Positions 1-6,957 of a DNA stretch of 59,809 nucleotides are shown here, piece after piece. The notes under the pieces were generated by a model. It worked only from the letters and a program-made list of their open reading frames with translations, was not told the origin of the DNA and searched no databases. Position 1 is the first letter of the stretch, and every line of letters begins with the position of its first letter. This DNA comes from Planctomycetota bacterium (GTDB taxonomy: Bacteria; Planctomycetota; UBA8742; JACQVU01; JANLHZ01): positions 1 to 59,809 of the forward strand of contig JANLHZ010000171.1 of assembly GCA_024653775.1 (NCBI GenBank). The letters are read 5' to 3'. Both the position numbers and the translations under genes were made by a program.

Positions 1-91
1 CGATTTACAAAAGCGACAACTCGCAAGCTCGCGGTCGCGCGCCAAAGATGTGCTTTGCGCAAAGGATGGCGGAAACAATTTCACAGCATCC

Positions 92-110
92 CACGGGCAA
101 GATGCCCGTG
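92..110. repeat. GGGC/GCCC hairpin of the dispersed hairpin family
   Basis: A perfect 19-base hairpin (CACGGGCAAGATGCCCGTG) is followed by CCACGTGTTTCACCGAA. The same hairpin words and the same trailing CACGTG-TTCACCGAA motif recur near 43464-43534, and the hairpin recurs inside the gene at 54513. The rest of bases 1-259 shows no gene; it is the upstream region of the tRNA cluster. Confidence 0.6.
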
Positions 111-259
111 CCACGTGTTTCACCGAACCGATACCGAATTTCGTCAGTTTTGTCTGACTACTGACAACCGACTACTGACTACTATTTTTTTTAACTGAAC
201 CTTTTCAATTTCGCGGCGGTATCGTTAAACTGTCCGCCCGATTCAAGGAACCACAATTC

Positions 260-331
260 TGGCGATTGGTGTAATTGGTAACACAGCGGATTCTGGCTCC
301 GCCATTCAAGGTTCGAGTCCTTGATCGCCAG
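260..331 (+). tRNA. tRNA-Gln (anticodon CTG)
   Basis: A full cloverleaf can be drawn. The acceptor TGGCGAT pairs with ATCGCCA, the anticodon stem GCGGA pairs with TCCGC around loop TTCTGGC (anticodon CTG), and the T arm carries GTTCGAGTC. The discriminator base is G, and no CCA is encoded. It is the first of three closely spaced tRNA genes on this strand. Confidence 0.93.
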
Positions 332-345
332 CAGGTAGTGATGAT

Positions 346-420
346 GGCCCCTTCGTCTAGCCAGGTCTAGGACACAGGGTTCTCATCCCTGCAACAGGGG
401 TTCGAATCCCCTAGGGGTCA
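346..420 (+). tRNA. tRNA-Glu (anticodon CTC)
   Basis: The acceptor GGCCCCT pairs with AGGGGTC (one G-T pair), the anticodon stem CAGGG/CCCTG encloses TTCTCAT (anticodon CTC), and the T arm is AGGGG-TTCGAAT-CCCCT. The layout matches ordinary bacterial tRNA-Glu. CCA is not encoded. It lies 14 bases after tRNA-Gln, so the two are probably co-transcribed. Confidence 0.95.
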
Positions 421-467
421 TTTTCATTTCGGGTTCCAACGAGTCGGCAGTTCAAAAGATTAAGTGT

Positions 468-564
468 TCTGGACAGTCACCACTTTTTAGTAATATTTTA
501 AGGGGCCATAAAATAGAAATTATCGTGCAGGCAAAATATTACGAAAAAGTGGTGACTGTCCAGA
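468..564. repeat. 97-bp palindromic element (MITE or REP-type) between tRNA genes
   Basis: Two arms of about 31 bases face each other (about 468-499 and 533-564). They start with TCTGGACAGTCACCACTTTT and match except for one mid-arm mismatch, with an about 33-base centre holding no ORF. The GTGACTGTCC-type end resembles the ends of REP-like elements mobilised by RAYT/Y1 transposases; that assignment is by resemblance only. It sits exactly between tRNA-Glu and tRNA-Phe. Confidence 0.75.
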
Positions 565-570
565 TACTCA

Positions 571-643
571 GGGGGGGTAGCTCAGCTGGTAGAGCAGCAG
601 ACTGAAAATCTGCGTGTCGGCAGTTCAAATCTGCCCCTCCCCA
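571..643 (+). tRNA. tRNA-Phe (anticodon GAA)
   Basis: The acceptor GGGGGGG pairs with CCTCCCC with one G-T wobble. The D arm contains GCTCAGCTGGTAGAGC, the anticodon stem GCAGA/TCTGC encloses CTGAAAA (anticodon GAA), and the T arm is GGCAG-TTCAAAT-CTGCC. CCA is not encoded. It lies just downstream of the 97-bp palindrome, which separates it from the two upstream tRNAs. Confidence 0.95.
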
Positions 644-710
644 TTACGCTTCGAAGGTCAGGAATTGGAAATCAGGAATGACGGAAATTCCGTTCCATAC
701 TCCCTGACTC

Positions 711-2303
711 TCAACGTGCGCGGAAGACGGTGTACGAAAGCTCCTGGAAGATGCTTCCCGACGCTTCAACCTTCCGCATCCACTCGTGGTCGATCGGTTC
801 GCTTCGCAGCAGGAACCGCTCGATCCGCAGGAAATTCGCAACGTGAGTTTTGAACCTCTTGTGCGCGTAAGGCACGACGGTATCGTTCGTCATTATGAAC
901 GCCCAGTCGCTCGACTGCGCAAGAAGCAGCTCCCGTCCCATCTGGTTCAGAAGTCGGTTTTCCTCGCCGGTCGGATTCTGAAAGCGGATTGCGTGGTGCG
1001 CCATCCTGCGTTCGATTTCGTGCTGGTGTCTGTAAATCCAGTCGTTGGTCTCGTTCAGCCAGACTCCGTGGTAGCCCTGATCGCCCCAGGTCGACGCGGA
1101 CGGAACCCCCTCGCTGCACGGAAGGCCTTCGTTAATGTAGTCGATCGGACTGACGAGGCGAATATCGCGGTACGTAGTACCCGCAAGTTCGAGCACGCTG
1201 TAAAGAAACTCCGGGCCTTCATACCACCAGTGCCCGAAAAGCTCCGCGTCGTAAGGTGAGAGCACCATCGGCGCGATCCTGAGCTTCCCGGAAAGATTTC
1301 GCGCCTGATCGATGCGATCCTGCAAAAACGAATGCGCGTGGGAGACTGTCTGCGCGAGCGCTTCCGACCGGCGGTAGACCTGCTTGTCGTGAAGCTGCAC
1401 CTTCCCCGTCACTTTGTGGTACTTGATGCCGATGTTCCTTCGGACGCCGTCGGAATGCAGGTAAATTTTTATGTACTCGTAATCCGCCTCGTAGCCGAGG
1501 TCCTTGTAGAATTCGCGGTACGAGGGATGGCCCGGGTAGCCGTGGGTCGCGCTCCAGACGCTCGACGAACTTTCCGTGTCGCGGCCAATGCCGAAAGTGC
1601 CGTTCCCGCAGTGCATCGGCGCGTAGATTCCGTATCTCGGCGGGCGCGATCCGAAGAGTATTCCGTGGCTGTCGAGAAGGAAGAACCTTATTCCCAGCCG
1701 CCCGAGGTCTTCCTGGAGTCCCGGATAGAACGCGCACTCCGGAAGCCAGATCCCCCTTGGCGCCCGTCCGAAGTGCTTTTTGTAGTTTTCGACGCCGACG
1801 CCGAGCTGCGCGAGAGTCGCGCCCCGCATTCGAACGAATGGCAGAAACCCGTGCGTCGCGGCGCAGGTGATGATTTCTACGTGGCCGGAGTTCTGGAGGT
1901 CGCGATACGCGCCGAGGATGTTTCCGTCGTTTTCGGAGATGAAGAAGTCGCGGGTGCTATGGAATCGCTGGTAGTAATGGTGCGCGACATCCTCGTACTC
2001 TGTGCCTTTGGTGCGCTCGAGTTCGCTGGCGGAAAGCGAACAAAGCGCGTTGATGTGCCTGACGTACCGCGAACGCAAGACGTGGTCCGCGAGCATCTCG
2101 CACAGCGGCGGCGTCATCGAAAGCGTAACTCGAAACGGAATTCCCTGCGCGCGGAGCTTCCGGAAAAGGATAAGCTGCGGGACGTAACTCTCGGTGATCG
2201 CCTCGAAAAGCCAGTCTTCCTCGAGGAAGTCCGGATACTCCGGATGCTTCACCCACGGCAGATGCGTGTGAAGAACGAGACTCAGATAACACGATGTCGG
2301 CAT
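711..2303 (-). CDS. GH57 1,4-alpha-glucan branching enzyme-type protein
   Basis: A 530-residue glycoside hydrolase family 57 protein, most likely the branching enzyme that makes alpha-1,6 links in glycogen. The N terminus has the family opening SLVLHTHLPWVKHPEYP. The expected nucleophile motif WLPECAF (Glu near 189) and acid/base motif SPYDAELFGHWW (Asp near 352) are both present, and length is normal for the GH57 branching clade. I place the start at the ATG at 2303; a TTG two codons upstream is also open. No signal peptide is seen, so it should be cytosolic. It stands alone: no glycogen synthase or ADP-glucose pyrophosphorylase lies nearby. An alpha-amylase activity within GH57 is the main alternative. 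Confidence 0.88.
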   Translation of the reverse strand: MPTSCYLSLVLHTHLPWVKHPEYPDFLEEDWLFEAITESYVPQLILFRKLRAQGIPFRVTLSMTPPLCEMLADHVLRSRYVRHINALCSLSASELERTKGTEYEDVAHHYYQRFHSTRDFFISENDGNILGAYRDLQNSGHVEIITCAATHGFLPFVRMRGATLAQLGVGVENYKKHFGRAPRGIWLPECAFYPGLQEDLGRLGIRFFLLDSHGILFGSRPPRYGIYAPMHCGNGTFGIGRDTESSSSVWSATHGYPGHPSYREFYKDLGYEADYEYIKIYLHSDGVRRNIGIKYHKVTGKVQLHDKQVYRRSEALAQTVSHAHSFLQDRIDQARNLSGKLRIAPMVLSPYDAELFGHWWYEGPEFLYSVLELAGTTYRDIRLVSPIDYINEGLPCSEGVPSASTWGDQGYHGVWLNETNDWIYRHQHEIERRMAHHAIRFQNPTGEENRLLNQMGRELLLAQSSDWAFIMTNDTVVPYAHKRFKTHVANFLRIERFLLRSEPIDHEWMRKVEASGSIFQELSYTVFRAR

Positions 2304-2453
2304 ACTCAAAGGGTATTAGTTCTAAGCACAGGCTTGCAGTCTTTGCACAAAATTTGTTGAAAGACGCGGCACAGGAGTCGGGTACGATATTACAAACCTG
2401 GAACCTTCCAGGCTTTCAAGTACAGGTCTTAGGAGGCTGAAAAGGAGAATCCG

Positions 2454-3113
2454 ATGCTTCGCGAATCCGTCGTTTTTGTGCTCTGCGTTTCGATGTTCTC
2501 AGGCTGCTGCGCGAAAGAGCCAGCGCGCGACGTCGCTGGTTCGTTGGACCACGAACCAGGCGAATCCGCGGTCCGAGGCTCCGTAACCGTCAGCTTCCGC
2601 GGGCTTGACCAAAACAACCTCGACATCCACGACCAGTACACCATCCGCCTTAATGACGGCGAAGCGATCGAATTTGGCGAAGGCACGCCCGCGATAAGCG
2701 AAGGCGATAACGACGCCTGCTGGGACGACTATTCGTTCACGTTCGGGGCGCGTGACCTCGTCCGCGGCGAGAACACGCTCGAAATCACGCTGCTACCGTC
2801 GGGGGTGGAAGACAAAACCCGCGATAGCCATCTGAACTTCGACTGGTTCCGGCTCGAAACCTCCAGCGGCGAAGTGCTCGCGGACTTCGGGACGCGGGAC
2901 AACTCGCAGGACGAATTCGACCGCGACACCTACGACCCCGTCGAGCCGCAGGTTGCGCTCGTCGATCTCACGAAGGATTTCGATCCGTCCGCGTTCCCCG
3001 CGAACCTCCAGGGTCCAAACTACGGCTCAGGCGAAAATGGCGCTGCCCGCGGCGATGACGACACGGGCTACTACCTCGTTCTGCGCGTCAAGTTCGATTA
3101 CGCGGGAGAGTAA
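2454..3113 (+). CDS. putative lipoprotein, beta-rich, unknown function
   Basis: A 219-residue protein with a short hydrophobic leader ending in a lipobox-like FSGCC (Cys near 22), so probably an anchored lipoprotein. AAGGAG lies eight bases before the ATG. The mature part is acidic and rich in short beta-type segments with aromatic/Asp motifs (DQYTIRLNDGEAIEF, DSHLNFDWFRLE), suggesting a beta-sandwich fold. I recognise no family. It is divergent from the GH57 gene and followed by a long repeat-filled gap, so it appears monocistronic. The function is not known. Confidence 0.75.
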   Translation: MLRESVVFVLCVSMFSGCCAKEPARDVAGSLDHEPGESAVRGSVTVSFRGLDQNNLDIHDQYTIRLNDGEAIEFGEGTPAISEGDNDACWDDYSFTFGARDLVRGENTLEITLLPSGVEDKTRDSHLNFDWFRLETSSGEVLADFGTRDNSQDEFDRDTYDPVEPQVALVDLTKDFDPSAFPANLQGPNYGSGENGAARGDDDTGYYLVLRVKFDYAGE

Positions 3114-3302
3114 CAGTGTCCACACGGTTCCCCTCTCCCTCCGGGAGCACACCTCGCGTGTCGGGCCGGGGTGAGGGCTTTATGACGTCGGGAAAATCTT
3201 TGTAGGAAACAAAGAAATCAGGTGTTAGTAATGCGGAGTTCACCCGCCGGGAAACGCTTTCCGCCACCGAACCTTTGGACCAGCGGAACGACCATCTCCA
3301 CC

Positions 3303-3606
3303 ATCAAATTCAGTTATATAAAATTTTTAATAAAAATTTGTGAGAGAGTATAACAACTGAATTTCGACAACCGAGGCGACACCGGCACAGTCGATTCAAC
3401 TCTTCGCGGCTTTGCGGCTTTGCGCGAGACTCCTCACCGTACACACCATGAGTTGCGGGAGCGACGAGTATCTGTTCACGAATTCACACTAATCTGCACG
3501 AATATTTAATTCGTGAAAATTCGTGCAGATTAGTGAATTGCTGCTTTTTTCGAACGTGAAACGCTCCCCGCGATATTCGACACTGCCGCACTTGGCGGCT
3601 TGGCGT
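3303..3606. repeat. dispersed about 300-bp non-coding repeat (copy 1)
   Basis: Bases 3303-3480 closely match 43003-43180, sharing AGTTATATAAAATTTT, GACAACCGAGGCGACACC and AGACTCCTCACC. Bases 3480-3606 match 43546-43660 (GAATTC, GATTCGTGCAGATT-type, GCTCCCCGCG words). Here the two blocks are contiguous; in the second locus about 365 bp separates them. No ORF explains the block. The rest of 3114-3788 holds only hairpins and the hppA terminator. Confidence 0.7.
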
Positions 3607-3643
3607 GAAGTACGGCAGTAGGGGCGCACTGCGTGCGCCCTTT

Positions 3644-3660
3644 GCGGACGAGACGTCCGC
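3644..3660. repeat. GAGAC-loop hairpin GCGGACGAGACGTCCGC
   Basis: A hairpin with stem GCGGAC/GTCCGC around GAGAC, preceded by a second short hairpin GGCGCAC-TGC-GTGCGCC-like word. It belongs to a family found at 20935, 33255, 43492 and 54804 in which the stem differs and the loop is kept. Confidence 0.55.
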
Positions 3661-3702
3661 GGTCCCAGGCGCACTTCGCGCAAAAACGCGGAGAGGGGGG
3701 AA

Positions 3703-3731
3703 TAAAAAAGGCGCGGACCGAAGCCCGCGCC
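3703..3731 (-). terminator. Rho-independent terminator of the pyrophosphatase gene
   Basis: Read on the minus strand, a GC-only stem GGCGCGG/CCGCGCC with an 8-base loop is followed by TTTTTTATT. It lies about 58 bases after the pyrophosphatase stop codon, as expected for its terminator. Confidence 0.8.
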
Positions 3732-3751
3732 CTTATTTGCAAAACGATTCA

Positions 3752-3782
3752 GGTGCCAGGCACTTCGAAAGTGACCGGCACC
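3752..3782. repeat. GTGCC-GGCAC palindromic repeat (copy 1)
   Basis: An interrupted palindrome whose arms GGTGCCAGGCACTT and AAGTGACCGGCACC surround CGA. Similar copies lie at 19562, 19636 and 45700. It sits between the pyrophosphatase stop and its terminator. Confidence 0.65.
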
Positions 3783-3788
3783 TCGTAC

Positions 3789-6530
3789 TTAGTTGATTCC
3801 AAGCCACGCGCCGATGATGGGCGAGAGCTTGACGATGAGACCCGCGAACACGACGCTGACCATCGACATCAGCTTGATGAGGATGTTCAGCGAAGGACCG
3901 CTGGTGTCCTTGAACGGATCGCCTACGGTGTCGCCTACGACGGTCGCCTTGTGGGGCAGCGAGCCTTTCTTGTAGGGCTGTCCGGTCTTTTCGTCGATGA
4001 GGTTGCCGTTTTCGATGTTCTTCTTGGCGTTGTCCCAGGCGCCGCCCGCGTTCGCCATGAAGATCGCGACCGCGAATCCGGAGACGAGACCTCCCGCGAG
4101 AAGTCCCATCACTCCCGACACGCCGAGCACGAGTCCCACCGCGATCGGTACGACGACGGCCATCAGCGAAGGCACGATCATTTCGCGCTGCGCGCCCGCG
4201 GTCGAGATCGCGACGCAGTGCGCGTAGTTCGGAAGGTCTTCACCGTTAAAATGGACCTGGTCCTGCGGCCACGAGTCCGGATTGTAGGCCTCCTCGGCGG
4301 TCTTTCCGGTGCTGACGACGTACGCGCGGATCGCGGTGAACTGTCTTCGCACCTCGGTGATCATGCTCATCGCGGCTCTTCCGACGGCTTTCATCGTCAT
4401 CGCGCAGAACGTAAAGACGAGAAGCACGCCGAAGAACATTCCGACGAGCACGTTCGGTCTCATCAGGTTGACATCGTAGAAGGTCATGAACTGCCCGAGT
4501 CTGGCGCGCGCCACGTTGATGATTCCGTAGCCCACTGGAACGTTGATTGTCACTTCCTCGCCTTTCTGGTCGAGTCCCGTAAACGGCGTGATTTCGCCCG
4601 TGGCGGTCGGGACGAGTTTCTCCTGCTCGAAAGTGATGTCCCGCGTCGATTCGCCGCGGATAACGAGAAATGACGTTACCTTGTCGAGCGGATAGACTTC
4701 TCCGGTTTTCTTGGCGTCATCCTGAACGTGCGCGAGACGAATCGGACTCTCTGGAGTTCCCTCGACGATGACCCAGGCTCCCACGCCGCCGTGGGTGGAG
4801 GCCGCGTCGCGGGCGTCGCGCTCCTGACCGATGCGGACTTCCTCGATGTACGCCGCGAGAAGCGCGAGCGCGGTGAGCGCCGCGGAACCGATGGCGAAAC
4901 CCTTGCCCGTCGCGGCGGTGGTGTTTCCGAGCGAATCGAGCTGATCGGTCTTCTTCCGGACGGACGGATCGAGATGGCTCATTTCCGCGTTGCCGCCCGC
5001 GTTGTCCGCGATCGGACCGTAGGCGTCGGTGGCGAGCGTGATTCCGAGCGTGGCGAGCATTCCCACCGCGGCGAAACCTACTCCGTAAAGTCCGAGGATC
5101 GGATCGAGGGTCGCTTCGAATCCGCCCGCGAAACCGTAAGCGAGGATGGTTCCGATGCCCACGACGGAGATCGGAATCCAGGTGCTCATCATTCCTTCCG
5201 CGACCCCCGCGATGATGACGGTCGCTTCGCCTGTGATACCCGCCTTCGATATTCGCTGCGTCGGCGCGTACTCATACGCGGTGAAGTATTCGGTGAAGTA
5301 GCCGATTACGCATCCCGCGACGAGTCCGGTCAGAACGGATCCGAATATCCGAAGTCCAAGATTTCCCTCGAAGTTCGGAATATCGATCCCCTTGAAAACC
5401 CAGTCGAGAACGAAAAACGCCGCGACAGCGATTAGTCCCGAGCTTCCATAGATCGCGAGGCGCAGGCTCCAGAGGAGATCGTTCAGACTCGCGCCTTCCT
5501 TCGTGCGGACGAAGAACACTCCGACCACGCTGAGCAGGATTCCGACCGCCGCGAGAATGAGCGGCGCGAGCAGGAACCGGACAGCGACTCCGTCGCCCAG
5601 TTCCAGCATCTGCGCGGCGCTGACTCCGAGCGCAGCAGTGGCGAGAATCGAGCCGCAGTAGCTCTCGTAGAGGTCCGCGCCCATTCCCGCGACGTCGCCG
5701 ACGTTATCGCCGACGTTGTCCGCGATGGTCGCGGGGTTGCGGGCGTCGTCCTCCGGAATCCCGGCTTCGACCTTTCCGACGAGGTCCGCTCCGACGTCCG
5801 CGGCTTTCGTGAAGATTCCGCCGCCTACGCGGGCGAACAGAGCCTGACTCGACGCGCCCATTCCGAAGCAGAGCATCGTCACGGTGATCTCGACGAGTCC
5901 CATTTCCGGGAAACCGAAGTAGAGCACGCCGAACCAGATGGCGATGTCGAGGAGTCCAAGGCCGACGACGGTAAGCCCCATCACCGCGCCCGAGCGGAAC
6001 GCGATCTGAAGGCCCTGGTTGAGGCTCTTCTGCGCTCCCGCGGCGGTGCGGTTCGACGCCCAGGTCGCGGTGCGCATTCCGAAGAATCCCGCGAGACCGC
6101 TGAAGAACCCTCCCGTCAGGAACGCGAACGGCACCCAGCGCGACTGCGCGTCGAGTCCGAACGCGACGAACGCGAGGATCAGCGCGACGACGACGAAGAA
6201 CACCGACACGACTTTGTACTGCTGTTTAAGGTACGCCATCGCTCCGGCTTGTACGTGGCCTGCAATCCTGATCATTCTCTCGTTGCCCGGGTCCTGCTGT
6301 TTCATCCACGAAAAGAAATACGCGGCGACGCCCAGCGCGATAACCGACGCGGTGAGCACGAACATCCAGGAATACTGCACCGGAAATGCGTTTTTCTCGG
6401 CGGTAGAAGCAGCGTCCTCCCCGAAAATGTTTGTCGCGCATATTAGTAACGCGCCGATTGTGAGGAGGCTTAATACTCCCAGTCGTCCCATGAAATGCGG
6501 GACGATGCCCTTGATTCGATTCAGCAACAT
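3789..6530 (-). CDS. hppA: membrane-bound proton/sodium-translocating pyrophosphatase, K+-dependent type
   Basis: Hydrolyses cytosolic pyrophosphate and pumps H+ and/or Na+ across the inner membrane. The 913-residue protein has many hydrophobic helices, the substrate-site signature DVGADLVGKVE, and a second acidic cluster VVGDTVGDPFKDTSGP near the C terminus. The motif GNTTAATGKG has Ala where K+-independent enzymes carry Lys, indicating the K+-dependent class. I start at the ATG at 6530, preceded by GGAAAGGAG; an earlier in-frame start would add 28 polar residues. The protein is longer than usual (about 670-770) because of an N-terminal extension and an about 125-residue hydrophilic insert near residues 562-690, which by family topology would face the periplasm. 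A hairpin terminator follows at 3703-3731. Confidence 0.93.
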   Translation of the reverse strand: MLLNRIKGIVPHFMGRLGVLSLLTIGALLICATNIFGEDAASTAEKNAFPVQYSWMFVLTASVIALGVAAYFFSWMKQQDPGNERMIRIAGHVQAGAMAYLKQQYKVVSVFFVVVALILAFVAFGLDAQSRWVPFAFLTGGFFSGLAGFFGMRTATWASNRTAAGAQKSLNQGLQIAFRSGAVMGLTVVGLGLLDIAIWFGVLYFGFPEMGLVEITVTMLCFGMGASSQALFARVGGGIFTKAADVGADLVGKVEAGIPEDDARNPATIADNVGDNVGDVAGMGADLYESYCGSILATAALGVSAAQMLELGDGVAVRFLLAPLILAAVGILLSVVGVFFVRTKEGASLNDLLWSLRLAIYGSSGLIAVAAFFVLDWVFKGIDIPNFEGNLGLRIFGSVLTGLVAGCVIGYFTEYFTAYEYAPTQRISKAGITGEATVIIAGVAEGMMSTWIPISVVGIGTILAYGFAGGFEATLDPILGLYGVGFAAVGMLATLGITLATDAYGPIADNAGGNAEMSHLDPSVRKKTDQLDSLGNTTAATGKGFAIGSAALTALALLAAYIEEVRIGQERDARDAASTHGGVGAWVIVEGTPESPIRLAHVQDDAKKTGEVYPLDKVTSFLVIRGESTRDITFEQEKLVPTATGEITPFTGLDQKGEEVTINVPVGYGIINVARARLGQFMTFYDVNLMRPNVLVGMFFGVLLVFTFCAMTMKAVGRAAMSMITEVRRQFTAIRAYVVSTGKTAEEAYNPDSWPQDQVHFNGEDLPNYAHCVAISTAGAQREMIVPSLMAVVVPIAVGLVLGVSGVMGLLAGGLVSGFAVAIFMANAGGAWDNAKKNIENGNLIDEKTGQPYKKGSLPHKATVVGDTVGDPFKDTSGPSLNILIKLMSMVSVVFAGLIVKLSPIIGAWLGIN

Positions 6531-6854
6531 CTCTGTGGTGCTCCTTTCCTGTTTACCTCTTGAACTTGGAATTCTTTTTTCTGGGGATTTGAAACCGAGA
6601 TAATTTCTACCCACCCGGCTTTAGAGGCTGTAATTATTGGTCAAAACCCGGCAAATTCAAGGGCGCCGTCGATTTTTGATTTTCGATTTTTATTTTTTTG
6701 ACTTCGCTTTTGCCGAGGAGACAACGAGATCAAGGTTCTGGTCCTCCGATCCACGAGACGTAAGTCATAATAGACCTGTATGCAAAGTCCTTTAATATTG
6801 CGTCTATCGACGCGGGGCTCAAGATTGGCCATTCTTGCGTCGAAATAACTAATG

Positions 6855-6880
6855 TAAGCTGAGTAATCGTCTGACAATAA
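6855..6880 (+). promoter_or_regulatory. possible sigma-28 (FliA-type) promoter of the protease flagellin
   Basis: TAAGCTGA, 10 bases, then GACAATAA resembles the FliA consensus (TAAA, about 15 bases, GCCGATAA). It lies about 78 bases before the flagellin start. The rest of 6531-6957 is AT-rich with no gene. No equally good match was seen ahead of the second flagellin. Confidence 0.4.
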
Positions 6881-6957
6881 CATTCCGGGAATTATTGCCC
6901 TGCACGGATGCGCGGTGCCCCGGCTGTTATCACGCTATCCAAAGGTGAGTCTCAAGG

